Shown here in pieces: positions 8,928 to 20,364 of a DNA stretch of 40,130 nt. The stretch comes from Alcaligenaceae bacterium (GTDB lineage: Bacteria; Pseudomonadota; Gammaproteobacteria; Burkholderiales; Burkholderiaceae_B). Below the pieces are notes generated by a model that saw only the letters and a program-made list of their open reading frames with translations, made no database searches and was not told the origin of the DNA. Position numbers and translations under genes: made by a program. The first letter of the stretch is position 1. Each line of letters opens with the position of its first letter. The stretch spans positions 1 to 40,130 of the forward strand of contig JAJUFT010000015.1 in the NCBI GenBank assembly GCA_029263615.1, in the 5' to 3' direction.

Positions 8928-9349
8928 GGACGATCTCCCGGAGGTGGCATCCATTCGGGCGGCACCCCGCGCGCAGAGGGTTCCTTCAGGCGCTCCACCA
9001 GTTCGATGTCGCGCTTCAGCTCTTCGAGCGTGGCGGAAAACGGTGCCGGGCCATTCGACAAGCGACTGCGTACGGCCACCAACAGGCCAAGGCCCAATGC
9101 GAAATAAATGAAGGCGAGAATGCCCAAGGCGAGGTAGCGGTCTTCGGTGGGCCAGAAATACAGCGCCACCGTGGTGGTGAAGACCAGCAGGGCCAGCGTG
9201 AGGAAGAGGAGCGCACCCAAGGCAAGGAGCAGCATGGCCAGCACATTGGCCTTCTGCTCCTCGGCTTCGAGCGTGAACAGCTCGAAGCGGGTGCGCGCGA
9301 TGGAGAGCAGCGTGGCGGCAAGCCCGCCAACGGCTTCACGGAGCGCCAT
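8924..9349 (-). CDS. Phage holin family / YqjE-like membrane protein
   Basis: 141 residues. The N-terminal amphipathic part (LREAVGGLAATLLSIARTRFELFTLEAEEQ) is followed by two transmembrane helices (MLLLALGALLFLTLALLVFTT and LGILAFIYFALGLGLLVAV), then a soluble acidic C-terminus with a proline-rich end. This is the pattern of the Phage_holin_3_6/YqjE family. The name reflects similarity only; these are chromosomal proteins next to DUF883 proteins, with no lysis role shown. It lies 10 nt after the DUF883 gene and overlaps the YqjK-like gene by 4 nt, so the three form one operon. Confidence 0.82.
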   Translation of the reverse strand: MALREAVGGLAATLLSIARTRFELFTLEAEEQKANVLAMLLLALGALLFLTLALLVFTTTVALYFWPTEDRYLALGILAFIYFALGLGLLVAVRSRLSNGPAPFSATLEELKRDIELVERLKEPSARGVPPEWMPPPGDRP

Positions 9350-9359
9350 GAAAACGGGC

Positions 9360-9674
9360 TCAGCGGCGGCAGATCAGGGCGCCGATCAGGACGCCGACGA
9401 GACCCGCTACGCCAATGGCGCGCCAGGGGTTGTCATGCACGTAGTCGTCGGTTGCCCGAATGGCGCGGCGACCACGCAGCATCAGTTCATCTTGCGTGGA
9501 GTAGAGATGTTCACGCGTGCGACGCAGAGAACGCATGGCGCTGTCGCGCAACTCTTCCGCCTTCTCGCCGGTGGCCTCAGCAGCCTGTTGCAACATGCGC
9601 TCCGCTTCATCCAGACTTTCCTTCACCTTCTGGACGAATTCCTCTTCCCGTTCGCGGATATCTTTTTCATTCAT
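9360..9674 (-). CDS. DUF883 (ElaB/YqjD) family protein
   Basis: 104 residues. A long charged amphipathic helix (about residues 1-75: EEEFVQKVKESLDEAERMLQ and onwards) precedes DDYVHDNPWRAIGVAGLVGV, the hallmark NPW motif, and one C-terminal transmembrane helix ending LICRR. E. coli YqjD and ElaB are C-terminally anchored inner-membrane proteins that bind ribosomes in stationary phase; whether this one does is inference. AGGAGT lies 6 nt before the ATG at 9674, so the longer frame is not used. First gene of the yqjDEK-like cluster, 86 nt downstream of upp. Confidence 0.88.
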   Translation of the reverse strand: MNEKDIREREEEFVQKVKESLDEAERMLQQAAEATGEKAEELRDSAMRSLRRTREHLYSTQDELMLRGRRAIRATDDYVHDNPWRAIGVAGLVGVLIGALICRR

Positions 9675-9680
9675 GTGACA

Positions 9681-9686
9681 ACTCCT
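9681..9686 (-). promoter_or_regulatory. Ribosome binding site deciding the DUF883 gene start
   Basis: AGGAGT, 6 nt before the ATG at 9674, fixes the start 81 nt inside the longer open frame. Confidence 0.7.
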
Positions 9687-9760
9687 GTAGTGTGGGTCTA
9701 CTGCATCAGCAGGCCGGGAACTGGCAGGCAAGCCGTGTACCCGCCAGCCTTGCAACGGGA

Positions 9761-10399
9761 CTAAGTGTGCTTCTGCTTCGTCCCGAAGATTCGGTCACCC
9801 GCATCGCCCAGCCCCGGAATGATGTAGCCGTTTTCATCCAGGTGACTGTCGATCGATGCCGTATAGATGTGCACGTCCGGGTGATACTTCTCGACCTCGG
9901 CGATGCCCTGGGGCGCCGCCACGAGAACCAGGGCGCGCACATTGCGGCAGCCGGCCTTCTTGAGCAGGTCGATGGTGGCCACCATGGAACCGCCGGTGGC
10001 GAGCATGGGGTCGACAATCAGGGCCAGGCGTTGATCCAGCTGGCCAACCAGGCGTTCGAGATAGGTTTTTGCTTCCAGGGTTTCCTCGTTTCGCGCGATG
10101 CCCACCGCGCTCACCTTGGCACCGGGAATGAGCGTCAGCACGCCATCGAGCATGCCCATGCCTGCCCGCAGAATGGGCACCACCGTGACCTTCTTGCCAG
10201 CAATTTTCTCGACATCCAGCGGGCCGCGCCAGGTTTCGATCGTCATCGGCTCCAGAGGAAGATCCTTGGACGCCTCATAGGTGAGCAAGGCGGCGATTTC
10301 CTGGGCCATTTCCCGGAAATTCTTGGTACTGAGATCGGCCCTGCGCATCAGACCCAGCTTGTGACGGATCAGGGGATGACGGATTTCATGGACTGGCAT
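9761..10399 (-). CDS. upp: Uracil phosphoribosyltransferase
   Basis: 212 residues, normal for the family (E. coli Upp 208). It converts uracil and PRPP to UMP in pyrimidine salvage. Visible motifs are the N-terminal [28 protein letters not shown], and the PRPP-binding loop in [14 protein letters not shown]-terminal uracil-binding region near [13 protein letters not shown] completes it. AGGAAG lies upstream of the ATG at 10399, and a CATAAT (10443-10438, minus) is a possible -10. The 83-nt gap from dacB suggests its own promoter. The yqjDEK-like genes follow on the same strand. Confidence 0.97.
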   Translation of the reverse strand: MPVHEIRHPLIRHKLGLMRRADLSTKNFREMAQEIAALLTYEASKDLPLEPMTIETWRGPLDVEKIAGKKVTVVPILRAGMGMLDGVLTLIPGAKVSAVGIARNEETLEAKTYLERLVGQLDQRLALIVDPMLATGGSMVATIDLLKKAGCRNVRALVLVAAPQGIAEVEKYHPDVHIYTASIDSHLDENGYIIPGLGDAGDRIFGTKQKHT

Positions 10400-10482
10400 C
10401 GATGGACTTCCTGCAATGACGAAGATGACACGCCTGAATTATGCCCCGACTTTCCCTGCTCTGACTTGTTATTTGCCAATCA

Positions 10483-12021
10483 TCAGCGCTTTGCCAGCCA
10501 GGCCACCACACTGTCGAGGAAGGGGCCGGTGGTCGGGGCCCGTTCATGATTGATGAGGGCCACTAGCACATAGCGGCGCCCGCTCGCCCCCAACACATAC
10601 CCCGCCAGCGCACGCGAATCGCGCAGCGTGCCCGTTTTGAGGTGCGCAACGCCCCGCGTCTCATCTGAACGCATGCGGCGACGCAGCGTGCCGTCCACCC
10701 CGGCAATCGCCAATGAGGACATGAACTCCGGCATGAGCGGTGAACGCCACGCCAGTTCGAGCATGCCTGCCAGCCCTTCGGCCGTGAGTCGCTCCTCGCG
10801 CGACAGGCCCGAACCGTTCTCCAACACCCAGCCCGCCACATTCACACCTTGCTCGCGCAGCACATTCAGCGCGGCCGCCGCGCCCGTCTGTGCCGTGGCA
10901 CCGCGTGCGCCCTGCTCGGCCCCCAGCGTCAGCAGCAGCATGCGCGCCATCACGTTGTTGCTCTGTTTGTTGATCAGACGAATGGTATCGGCCAGGGTTT
11001 CCGAATCGTGCCAGGCCAGCAGGCGCGCATTGGAGGGTACCTGACCCTCGGTGATGCCCCGTCCCAGCGTGCCGCCAAGTTCCTTCCAGAGCATGCGGAA
11101 CAAGGCTTCGAAATGCTGCTTCTGGGGCAGGGCCAGCCGGTAGAGCGAGAACTCCCCGCAGGAACCGGCCACGGTACCGGCCACCTCGATCAGGGTTTCC
11201 TTGCCGTTGGGCCGGATCTGGGTGCTGACATTGGGCGAGCCGGGGCACCGAGCATTGCTCCACTGCACCTCACCCTGCACCCGGATGCCCTGCATCGGGG
11301 GGTCCACAATGGGAATCCATTTGCCTGCCTGAGGGTCGGGCATAAAGAGCAGACGCACGGTTCCCAGGCCGACCATCATGGCGTCCGGGCTGGCGTTGTA
11401 GGGACGGTCGGCCGCGCCGTCGAAGGCCCCCGGGTCGAGTGCGACATTGCCGAAGCGACTGCGATCCACCACCACCTCGGTGAGGTTCTTCACCCCACGC
11501 AGGCGCAACTCCCTGAGCAGGGACCACATCTCGTGCATCGTCATGAAGGGGTCGCCGCCCGCCTTCAGGTACAGTGGCCCGGTGAGCGTGCCATCGGCAT
11601 CCACCGAGGCGTCCGCCCGCGCATAAAACGCGGTGCGCCAGCTATATTCCGGCCCCAGCCCCGACAGCGCGGCCCAGGTCGTCACCATTTTCATGACGGA
11701 GGCCGGGTTGCGCGGCAGGCTCGGGTTGATCGCCGCCAGACGCCCGCCCCCCAGCTCATGCACAACGAGCGACAGACTGGAATCGGGCAGTTTGGAGGCG
11801 CGCCAGGCCTGCTGCACTTCTGCGGGCAGTACCTGCAGGGACTGCGCGACCACCGCCTGTTGCGCCTGGACGGGCGCCACGGCCGGGAAGCAGATCAGGG
11901 CTGCTGCCAGCGCCGAGGCAGGAAGCCATGACGAGCGGCGCCGCCGGAGCCTGAACGAGGGAATCGGAAGCAGGGAATTCATCGAAGAAAAGGGCGAGAC
12001 GGTTCGTGAAGTCATCAGCAT
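10483..12021 (-). CDS. dacB: D-alanyl-D-alanine carboxypeptidase / endopeptidase (PBP4 type)
   Basis: 512 residues from the ATG at 12021. Class C penicillin-binding protein, periplasmic, trimming stem-peptide D-Ala and cleaving D-Ala-mDAP cross-links. All three active-site motifs are present: SVMK (S-x-x-K) in [17 protein letters not shown] (S-x-N) in [13 protein letters not shown], and KTG in [16 protein letters not shown]. The N-terminus has four arginines (RLRRRR) followed by [22 protein letters not shown], a Sec signal peptide. The start is uncertain: a TTG at 12027 and ATGs at 12015 and 11982 are also in frame, and none has a good Shine-Dalgarno. 11982 would give the most ordinary signal-peptide length. 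A possible promoter lies at 12044-12073, overlapping that of divergent queA. Confidence 0.93.
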   Translation of the reverse strand: MLMTSRTVSPFSSMNSLLPIPSFRLRRRRSSWLPASALAAALICFPAVAPVQAQQAVVAQSLQVLPAEVQQAWRASKLPDSSLSLVVHELGGGRLAAINPSLPRNPASVMKMVTTWAALSGLGPEYSWRTAFYARADASVDADGTLTGPLYLKAGGDPFMTMHEMWSLLRELRLRGVKNLTEVVVDRSRFGNVALDPGAFDGAADRPYNASPDAMMVGLGTVRLLFMPDPQAGKWIPIVDPPMQGIRVQGEVQWSNARCPGSPNVSTQIRPNGKETLIEVAGTVAGSCGEFSLYRLALPQKQHFEALFRMLWKELGGTLGRGITEGQVPSNARLLAWHDSETLADTIRLINKQSNNVMARMLLLTLGAEQGARGATAQTGAAAALNVLREQGVNVAGWVLENGSGLSREERLTAEGLAGMLELAWRSPLMPEFMSSLAIAGVDGTLRRRMRSDETRGVAHLKTGTLRDSRALAGYVLGASGRRYVLVALINHERAPTTGPFLDSVVAWLAKR

Positions 12022-12043
12022 AACCAATGCGTCGAAGGTCTGA

Positions 12044-12073
12044 ATTCTGCAGCCGCTAAAATAGACGCGTCAA
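12044..12073 (-). promoter_or_regulatory. Putative dacB promoter
   Basis: On the minus strand TTGACG (12073-12068) and CAGAAT (12049-12044) are 18 nt apart. This places initiation near 12037, shortly before the proposed ATG at 12021. Confidence 0.38.
12057..12062 (+). promoter_or_regulatory. Putative -10 box for queA-tgt
   Basis: TAAAAT within GCTAAAATAGACG, 50 nt before the queA GTG. No good -35. It lies inside the spacer of the proposed dacB promoter on the other strand. Confidence 0.3.
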
Positions 12074-12111
12074 TCATCCACCCCACCTGTCATCGGCAGG
12101 CCAGACCATCT

Positions 12112-14294
<2,183 letters not shown>

Positions 14295-14324
14295 TGAATT
14301 CGCTCACTCTCCGGGCCATGTCGC

Positions 14325-14330
14325 TACAAT
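14325..14330 (+). promoter_or_regulatory. Putative -10 box for yajC-secD-secF
   Basis: TACAAT lies 35 nt before the yajC ATG in the tgt-yajC gap, with no clear -35. A good Shine-Dalgarno (AGGAG, 14355-14359) follows. Confidence 0.35.
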
Positions 14331-14365
14331 AAAGAGTTAAACCCAAAAAATCACAGGAGCACCTG

Positions 14366-14707
14366 ATGTTCACCGATACCCTGTCACTCGTCGTCGCCCA
14401 GGCCGCCCCCGGCGAAGGGAATGCACTGATGGGCATGCTGCCCATCATTCTGATGTTCGTCATTCTCTACTTCCTGATGATTCGTCCGCAGATGAAACGT
14501 CAGAAGGAACACCGCAAGCTGGTGGAAGGGCTGTCCAAGGGTGACGAGGTCATTACGCAGGGTGGGCTCCTGGGCCGCATCACCAAGGTCAGCGACAACT
14601 ACTTGACGATCGACATCTCCAGCAACACCGACAAGCAGGTGGAAACCGTCATTCAGCGCAATGCCGTCGTTTCCGTGCTGCCCAAGGGCACGATCAAGAC
14701 GCTCTGA
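14366..14707 (+). CDS. yajC: Preprotein translocase subunit YajC
   Basis: 113 residues. A single N-terminal transmembrane helix (LMGMLPIILMFVILYFLMI) is followed by the family motif RPQMKRQKEHRKLVEGLSKG and a small SH3-like cytoplasmic domain (DEVITQGGLLGRITKVSDNY). YajC associates with SecD-SecF and the SecYEG channel in the inner membrane. First gene of the conserved yajC-secD-secF operon. Confidence 0.97.
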   Translation: MFTDTLSLVVAQAAPGEGNALMGMLPIILMFVILYFLMIRPQMKRQKEHRKLVEGLSKGDEVITQGGLLGRITKVSDNYLTIDISSNTDKQVETVIQRNAVVSVLPKGTIKTL

Positions 14708-14774
14708 TCGCCCGAAGTCCGGCCTCGGGGCAAGCGCTCCGGGGTCCCTCTGTCCTCCCGCCTGCTGACCGAGA

Positions 14775-16646
14775 ATGAACCGTTATCCCCTCTGGAAGTA
14801 CCTCACCGTAGCGGTGGCTCTGATCATCGGGCTGCTCTACACCCTGCCAAACTTCTTCGGCGAGTCCCCCGCGGTCCAGATTGCCCCGGCCAAGTCCACG
14901 GTCAAGGTGGATGTGTCCATGCTGAACCAGGTTGAAACGCTGCTGCGCGACAACGGCATCGAGACCACCGGCGCCTTCTTCGAACAGAATGGGCCCACAG
15001 GTACCGTACGCGTGCGCTTCGACAACACCGACGTGCAGCTGCGTGCCAAGGACCTTATCGAACGCAGCCTGAACCCCAAGGCGGACGACCCCTCCTACAC
15101 GGTTGCGCTGAACCTGCTGTCTGCCTCTCCGAACTGGCTGACCTCGATCGGCGCCAACCCCATGTACCTGGGCCTCGACCTTCGCGGCGGCGTGCACTTC
15201 CTCCTGCAGGTCGACATGCGTGGTGCCCTGACCGCCCGCTATGACACGCTGGGCAACGACGTGCGTGCGGTGCTGCGCGAAGCGCGCGTGCCGCTGGCCG
15301 GAGTGGAACGCAGCGACCTGTCGGTTGTCGCCTCGTTCAAGACGGAAGCCGAGCGCGATGCCGCCATCACCGAACTGCGTCGTGCCCTGCCCGACCTCAC
15401 CTTCACCGCCACGGGCGAGTCCGGCGGACATTTCACCGCCCGGGGACAGCTCACCGAGCAGGCCATCAACACGGTCCAGACCAACGCTCTGCGCCAGAAC
15501 ATCACCACCCTTCACAACCGCATCAATGAGCTGGGCGTCGCCGAACCCGTCATCCAGCAGCAGGGCAACGACCGCATCATCGTTCAGCTGCCGGGCGTGC
15601 AGGACGTTGCCAAGGCCAAGGAAATCCTCGGTCGCACCGCCACGCTCGAAATCCGCATGGTCGAAGACTCGCCTTCCGCCACCGCAGCCCTGGCGGCAGG
15701 CACTGTGCCCTTCGGCCTGGAACGCTTCGAAGACACCGATGGCCGCCCCCTGCTGCTGCGCCGCCAGGTCATCCTGACCGGTGAAAACCTGCAGGATGCC
15801 CAGCCGGGGCGCGATCAGCAGACCCAGCTGCCCACTGTCAACCTCACCCTGGACGCCAAAGGCGCTCGAATATTCCGCGACGTCACCCGTGACAACATTG
15901 GTCGCCGCATGGCCATCGTGCTGTTCGAGCAGGGCAAGGGCCAGGTCGTCACGGCGCCCGTCATTCGCAGCGAGATTCCGGGTGGCCAAGTGCAGATTTC
16001 CGGCAGCATGAACGCCCAGGAAGCAGCCGACATCGCCCTGTTGCTGCGCGCCGGCTCCCTGGCGGCGCCCATGGAGATCATCGAGGAACGCACCATCGGC
16101 CCGAGCCTGGGTGCAGACAACATCAAGAAGGGCTTTGATTCCACCCTGTATGGTTTCATTGCCATCGCCATCTTCATGGTGCTGTATTACCAGCTCTTCG
16201 GCATCTTCTCCACGCTCGGGTTGCTGTTCAACGTCCTGCTGCTGCTGGCTGCGCTCTCCATGCTGCAGGCCACACTCACGCTGCCAGGCATCGCGGCCAT
16301 CGCACTGACACTGGGCATGGCCATTGACGCCAACGTGCTCATCAACGAACGCATCCGCGAGGAGCTCCGTGCCGGCCATTCTCCGCAGCAGGCCATCGCG
16401 CTGGGCTTCGAACGGGCCTGGGGGACGATTCTTGACTCCAACCTGACCACGCTCATCGTCGGTCTGGCGCTGTTGGCCTTCGGAACCGGCCCGGTACGCG
16501 GCTTTGCCGTCGTGCACGTCATCGGCATCCTGACATCCATGTTCTCGTCCATCGTCGGCGTGAGAGCCATGGTCAACCTCTGGTATGGCTCACGGCGCAA
16601 GCTGCAGAGCATCTCCATTGGTCAGGTCTGGAAACCCAAGGATTGA
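14775..16646 (+). CDS. secD: Protein translocase subunit SecD
   Basis: 623 residues (E. coli 615). It uses the proton gradient to drive late steps of protein export together with SecF. TM1 is at about residues 8-25 (LTVAVALIIGLLYTLP). A large periplasmic region (about 30-445) contains LGLDLRGGVHFLLQVDM, the conserved D1 motif, and the P1 fold. Five membrane helices follow from about 450, with LGMAIDANVLINERIREEL carrying the Asp implicated in proton movement, and FERAWGTILDSNLTTLI. 67 nt after yajC and 35 nt before secF. Confidence 0.98.
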   Translation: MNRYPLWKYLTVAVALIIGLLYTLPNFFGESPAVQIAPAKSTVKVDVSMLNQVETLLRDNGIETTGAFFEQNGPTGTVRVRFDNTDVQLRAKDLIERSLNPKADDPSYTVALNLLSASPNWLTSIGANPMYLGLDLRGGVHFLLQVDMRGALTARYDTLGNDVRAVLREARVPLAGVERSDLSVVASFKTEAERDAAITELRRALPDLTFTATGESGGHFTARGQLTEQAINTVQTNALRQNITTLHNRINELGVAEPVIQQQGNDRIIVQLPGVQDVAKAKEILGRTATLEIRMVEDSPSATAALAAGTVPFGLERFEDTDGRPLLLRRQVILTGENLQDAQPGRDQQTQLPTVNLTLDAKGARIFRDVTRDNIGRRMAIVLFEQGKGQVVTAPVIRSEIPGGQVQISGSMNAQEAADIALLLRAGSLAAPMEIIEERTIGPSLGADNIKKGFDSTLYGFIAIAIFMVLYYQLFGIFSTLGLLFNVLLLLAALSMLQATLTLPGIAAIALTLGMAIDANVLINERIREELRAGHSPQQAIALGFERAWGTILDSNLTTLIVGLALLAFGTGPVRGFAVVHVIGILTSMFSSIVGVRAMVNLWYGSRRKLQSISIGQVWKPKD

Positions 16647-16681
16647 TCGGGGCGCTGCCCTTTCTAAGGTAAGAAAGCAAC

Positions 16682-17617
16682 ATGGAATTTTTCCGAATTC
16701 GCCGCACCATCCCGTTCATGCGCCATTCGCTGGTGCTGAATCTCATCAGCCTTGTGATTTTCGTGGCAGCGGTATTCTTCATCGCCACCCGCGGCTTCAA
16801 TCTGTCGATTGAGTTCACGGGCGGCACCGTGATGGAAGTCAGTTACCCGCAGGCGGCTCAGCTGGAAGAAGTTCGCAGTGCCGTGGGTGGCCTGGGCTAC
16901 ACAGATTTCCAGGTCCAGAACTTCGGCACCTCGCGTGACGTCATGATCCGCCTGCCCGTGCGCGAAGGCGAAACCTCCGCCATGCAGAGCGAAGCCGTCT
17001 TGGGGGCGCTGCAGGCCACCTCGCCCGACGTCGAACTGCGCCGGGTGGAGTTCGTCGGCCCGCAGGTGGGGCGCGAGCTGGTGGAAAACGGCCTGATGGC
17101 CCTGCTGGTCGTGGTCATCGGCATCATGATCTACCTGGGCATGCGCTTCGAATGGAAGTTCGCCATCGCCGGGGTGGTTGCCAACCTGCACGACGTCATC
17201 ATCATCCTGGGCTTCTTCGCCTTCTTCCAGTGGGAGTTCTCGCTCTCGGTGCTGGCAGGGGTGCTGGCCGTGCTGGGCTACTCGGTGAACGAGTCCGTCG
17301 TGATCATGGACCGGATCCGGGAGAACTTCCGCAAGCAGCGCAAGACCAGCGTTCGCGAGGTGATCGACAGCGCCATCACGCAGACGATGTCGCGGACCAT
17401 CATCACCCACGGGTCCACCCAGATGATGGTGCTCTCGATGTACTTCTTCGGCGGCCCCACCCTCCACTATTTCGCACTGGCCCTGACCATCGGCATCTGG
17501 TTCGGCATCTATTCTTCCGTCTTCGTTGCCGCCTCCATCGCCATGTGGCTGGGCGTGAAACGAGAAGACCTGGTCAAGGCGCCCAAGAAGGAAGACCCGA
17601 GCGCAGAAATCGCCTGA
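16682..17617 (+). CDS. secF: Protein translocase subunit SecF
   Basis: 311 residues. Six membrane helices: the first is near residues 17-38 (LVLNLISLVIFVAAVFFIAT), then the periplasmic P4 domain starting SIEFTGGTVMEV, then five helices from about 135. GYSVNESVVIMDRIRENFRK is the family motif matching the SecD DANVLINERIRE segment. Shine-Dalgarno AAGGTAAG precedes the ATG at 16682. The cytoplasmic tail is short and charged. Last gene of the Sec operon, followed by a strong terminator. Confidence 0.98.
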   Translation: MEFFRIRRTIPFMRHSLVLNLISLVIFVAAVFFIATRGFNLSIEFTGGTVMEVSYPQAAQLEEVRSAVGGLGYTDFQVQNFGTSRDVMIRLPVREGETSAMQSEAVLGALQATSPDVELRRVEFVGPQVGRELVENGLMALLVVVIGIMIYLGMRFEWKFAIAGVVANLHDVIIILGFFAFFQWEFSLSVLAGVLAVLGYSVNESVVIMDRIRENFRKQRKTSVREVIDSAITQTMSRTIITHGSTQMMVLSMYFFGGPTLHYFALALTIGIWFGIYSSVFVAASIAMWLGVKREDLVKAPKKEDPSAEIA

Positions 17618-17657
17618 CCGCGTCTTCCGCCTCGCGCTGCGCTCTTGCAACCATCCG

Positions 17658-17687
17658 ACGCCGGCCCTTTTCGGGCCGGCGTTTTTC
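17658..17687 (+). terminator. Rho-independent terminator after secF
   Basis: A perfect 10-bp stem (ACGCCGGCCC / GGGCCGGCGT) with a five-base TTTTC loop, followed by a T-run. It ends the yajC-secD-secF transcript. Confidence 0.9.
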
Positions 17688-17709
17688 CGTCCGTTGCACA
17701 CCGCCCGGG

Positions 17710-17715
17710 TACAAT
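17710..17715 (+). promoter_or_regulatory. Putative -10 box for the miaB operon
   Basis: TACAAT in GGGTACAATAAGGG, just after the secF terminator and 58 nt before the miaB ATG. A TTGCAC at 17694-17699 is only 10 nt upstream, too close to serve as -35. Confidence 0.38.
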
Positions 17716-17773
17716 AAGGGCTCCCCTATCCTTTTATCGCCCGCGGGATGAACACCCGTCACGGCCATTGAAC

Positions 17774-19351
17774 ATGCAAGAAATTTCCATCAAACGCCCC
17801 TCACGAGGCACGCCGGCATCCGTTCCGACCGAGCTTCCCCGCCCTTCCGGCCTCATCCTTCCCGAAGAACCCGACGAAGCCCCCACCGCGTCCACGCCGT
17901 CCGACAGCGCTGAAGGCGACGCCGACGAACCGTCCGAGGGCAACGGGGCGGGGGCGGCCGCTACTTCGACGGGGCAGGCCCGTGGCAGCAAGAAGGTCTA
18001 CATCCGTACCTTCGGCTGTCAGATGAACGAATACGATTCCGACAAGATGGTCGACGTCCTGCGTCAGTCCGAAGGCGTCGAGCGGGTCAACACGCCGGAA
18101 GAAGCGGACATCATCCTGTTCAACACCTGTTCGGTTCGTGAGAAGGCACAGGAAAAGGTTTTCTCCGACCTCGGCCGGGTTCGCCATCTCAAACAGAGCA
18201 AACCCGGCCTGGTGATCGGCGTGGGCGGCTGTGTGGCCAGTCAGGAAGGCGATGCCATCGTGGCGCGCGCGCCCTTCGTGGACGTCGTCTTCGGGCCGCA
18301 GACCTTGCACCGCCTGCCGGAACTCATTGCCAGACGCCGCCAGTCGGGCCATTCGCAGGTCGACATCAGCTTCCCCGAGATCGAGAAGTTCGACGCCCTG
18401 CCGCCCGCCCGTGTGGAAGGCCCCGCAGCCTTCGTGTCGATCATGGAAGGCTGCAGCAAGTATTGCAGCTTCTGTGTGGTGCCCTATACGCGCGGCCCGG
18501 AGATGTCCCGCCCGTTTGAAGATGTGCTGGTGGAAATTGCCGACCTGGCCGACCAGGGGGTGAGGGAAGTCACCCTGCTCGGCCAGAACGTCAACGCCTA
18601 TCGCGGTCCCGTGGGCGACAACGGCGAAATCGCCGACTTCGCCATGCTGCTGGAATATGTGCACGAAATTCCCGGCATCGAGCGCATCCGCTACACGACG
18701 TCGCACCCCAAGGAAATGACTTCGCGCCTGATCGAGGCCCACGGCAAACTGCCCAAACTGGTGCCCTTCCTGCACCTGCCCGTGCAGGCCGGCAGCGACC
18801 GCGTGCTGGCCGCCATGAAGCGCGGCTACACCTCGTTGGAGTTCAAGTCCATTGCCCGCCGCCTGCGCGAGGCCCGGCCCGACATGGTGCTGTCTTCCGA
18901 CTTCATCGTCGGTTTCCCGGGGGAAACGGAAGACGATTTCCAGAAAACGCTCGATCTCATCCGGGACGTGGGCTTCGACCAATCCTTCTCCTTCGTCTAT
19001 TCGCGCCGCCCGGGCACACCGGCAGCCGATCTGCCCGACGAGACGCCGCAGGAACAGAAGCTCGACCGTCTCTACCGGCTGCAGGCCCTGGTGAACGAAC
19101 AGGCAGCGGCCATCAGCCAGGCCATGGTCGGCACCGTACAACGCATTCTGGTCGAGCGCCCTTCACGCAAGAATCCGAAGGAATTTGCAGGACGAACCGA
19201 GAACAACCGTATCGTGAACTTCGAAGGGCACCCACGGCTGGTGGGTCAGATGGTGGACGTGGTCATCACCCAGACCATGACGAATTCCCTGCGCGGGCGG
19301 CTGGTGATGCACGATCCGGCGGCTCGCCCCCTGCATGAGGATCTTGCATGA
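17774..19351 (+). CDS. miaB: tRNA-2-methylthio-N6-isopentenyladenosine synthase, with N-terminal extension
   Basis: 525 residues against roughly 440-475 for most MiaB. It is a radical-SAM methylthiotransferase acting on i6A37 of tRNA. The first ~73 residues are a low-complexity Pro/Glu/Ala/Ser/Asp extension. The UPF0004 domain then starts at [20 protein letters not shown], with cluster cysteines in [20 protein letters not shown] and [11 protein letters not shown]. The radical-SAM motif is C-x3-C-x2-C in [21 protein letters not shown]-terminal TRAM domain ends the protein. No Shine-Dalgarno decides the start, and the ATG at 17774 is the first after the likely promoter. Its stop overlaps the phoH start (ATGA). 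Confidence 0.95.
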   Translation: MQEISIKRPSRGTPASVPTELPRPSGLILPEEPDEAPTASTPSDSAEGDADEPSEGNGAGAAATSTGQARGSKKVYIRTFGCQMNEYDSDKMVDVLRQSEGVERVNTPEEADIILFNTCSVREKAQEKVFSDLGRVRHLKQSKPGLVIGVGGCVASQEGDAIVARAPFVDVVFGPQTLHRLPELIARRRQSGHSQVDISFPEIEKFDALPPARVEGPAAFVSIMEGCSKYCSFCVVPYTRGPEMSRPFEDVLVEIADLADQGVREVTLLGQNVNAYRGPVGDNGEIADFAMLLEYVHEIPGIERIRYTTSHPKEMTSRLIEAHGKLPKLVPFLHLPVQAGSDRVLAAMKRGYTSLEFKSIARRLREARPDMVLSSDFIVGFPGETEDDFQKTLDLIRDVGFDQSFSFVYSRRPGTPAADLPDETPQEQKLDRLYRLQALVNEQAAAISQAMVGTVQRILVERPSRKNPKEFAGRTENNRIVNFEGHPRLVGQMVDVVITQTMTNSLRGRLVMHDPAARPLHEDLA

Positions 19352-20364
19352 GCGTACAGGCACGTAATGGCAAATCTGCGACCGTCCGGCTGGAGGGTGG
19401 CAACACCCAGCTGGCCAATCTGTGCGGGCCGCTGGACGAAAACCTGAGGCAGATTGCCGACGGCTGGAATGTCAGCCTCACCCGCCGTGGGAGTCAGGTC
19501 ACGCTCAAGGGCGATAACGCCCTACCAGCGGCCCGCGCACTCGAATGGTTTCATGATCGCGCGCTCAAGGGCCCCCTTTCGGTGGACGACGTCCAGCTCG
19601 GGCTGGTGGAACTGGGGGCCGGCCGTCTTCCCGGCGAAGAAGCCGAGCCCATTGTCGAACCGTCGGCCATTCCCGACCTGCCCCCCGTGGACGACATGAG
19701 CCTCAGCCTGCGCACCCGGCGCAGCGACCTGCGGCCGCGCACACCCCGGCAACGTGATTACCTGAACCAGATTCTCAAGCACGACATCACCTTCGGCATC
19801 GGCCCTGCCGGAACCGGCAAGACCTGGCTGGCGGTGGCCTGTGCCATCGATGCCCTGGAGCGGGAAAGCGTGCAGCGTCTCATCCTGACACGTCCCGCCG
19901 TCGAGGCCGGCGAGCGCCTGGGCTTCCTGCCCGGCGACCTGGTGCAGAAGGTGGACCCCTATCTGCGCCCGCTGTATGACGCGCTGTACGACCTCATGGG
20001 CTTCGACAAGGTACAGCGTCTGTTCGAGAAACAGACCATCGAGATCGCCCCGCTCGCATACATGCGTGGGCGGACGCTCAACCACTCCTTCGTGATTCTC
20101 GATGAAGCGCAGAACACGACGCCGGAACAGATGAAGATGTTCCTGACCCGCATCGGCTTCGGCAGCAAGGCGGTCATCAACGGCGACCCTTCGCAGATCG
20201 ACTTGCCCAAGGGCCAGCGCAGCGGCCTGGCGCATGCCGTCGAGGTGCTGGACGAAGTGCAGGGCATTGCCACCACACGCTTCACCAGTCGTGATGTCGT
20301 GCGTCATCCGCTGGTGGCCCGTATCGTGGAAGCCTATGAAAAGGCGGGCGACCATGTCTCGTGA
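19348..20364 (+). CDS. PhoH-like ATPase (YbeZ type)
   Basis: 338 residues. Walker A is [15 protein letters not shown] (about 150-164) and Walker B is [12 protein letters not shown] (about 247-258), with [16 protein letters not shown] and [11 protein letters not shown] between and after them. The N-terminal ~110 residues match the KH-like part found in this family. The protein is paired with YbeY across bacteria and is thought to act in RNA metabolism; the precise reaction is not settled. It overlaps miaB by 4 nt and ybeY by 11 nt. Confidence 0.94.
   Translation: MSVQARNGKSATVRLEGGNTQLANLCGPLDENLRQIADGWNVSLTRRGSQVTLKGDNALPAARALEWFHDRALKGPLSVDDVQLGLVELGAGRLPGEEAEPIVEPSAIPDLPPVDDMSLSLRTRRSDLRPRTPRQRDYLNQILKHDITFGIGPAGTGKTWLAVACAIDALERESVQRLILTRPAVEAGERLGFLPGDLVQKVDPYLRPLYDALYDLMGFDKVQRLFEKQTIEIAPLAYMRGRTLNHSFVILDEAQNTTPEQMKMFLTRIGFGSKAVINGDPSQIDLPKGQRSGLAHAVEVLDEVQGIATTRFTSRDVVRHPLVARIVEAYEKAGDHVS

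Noticed and set aside
8924-9349. Prophage remnant suggested by the holin-family protein
   Set aside because: It sits in a chromosomal yqjD-yqjE-yqjK-like cluster with no other phage gene nearby.
14694-16517. 607-codon open frame on the minus strand opposite secD
   Set aside because: Antisense shadow of secD with Gln/Gly/Ala-rich nonsense composition and no domain.
17694-17715. TTGCAC plus TACAAT as a complete miaB promoter
   Set aside because: The spacer is only 10 nt, too short for a sigma-70 -35/-10 pair; only the -10 is kept.
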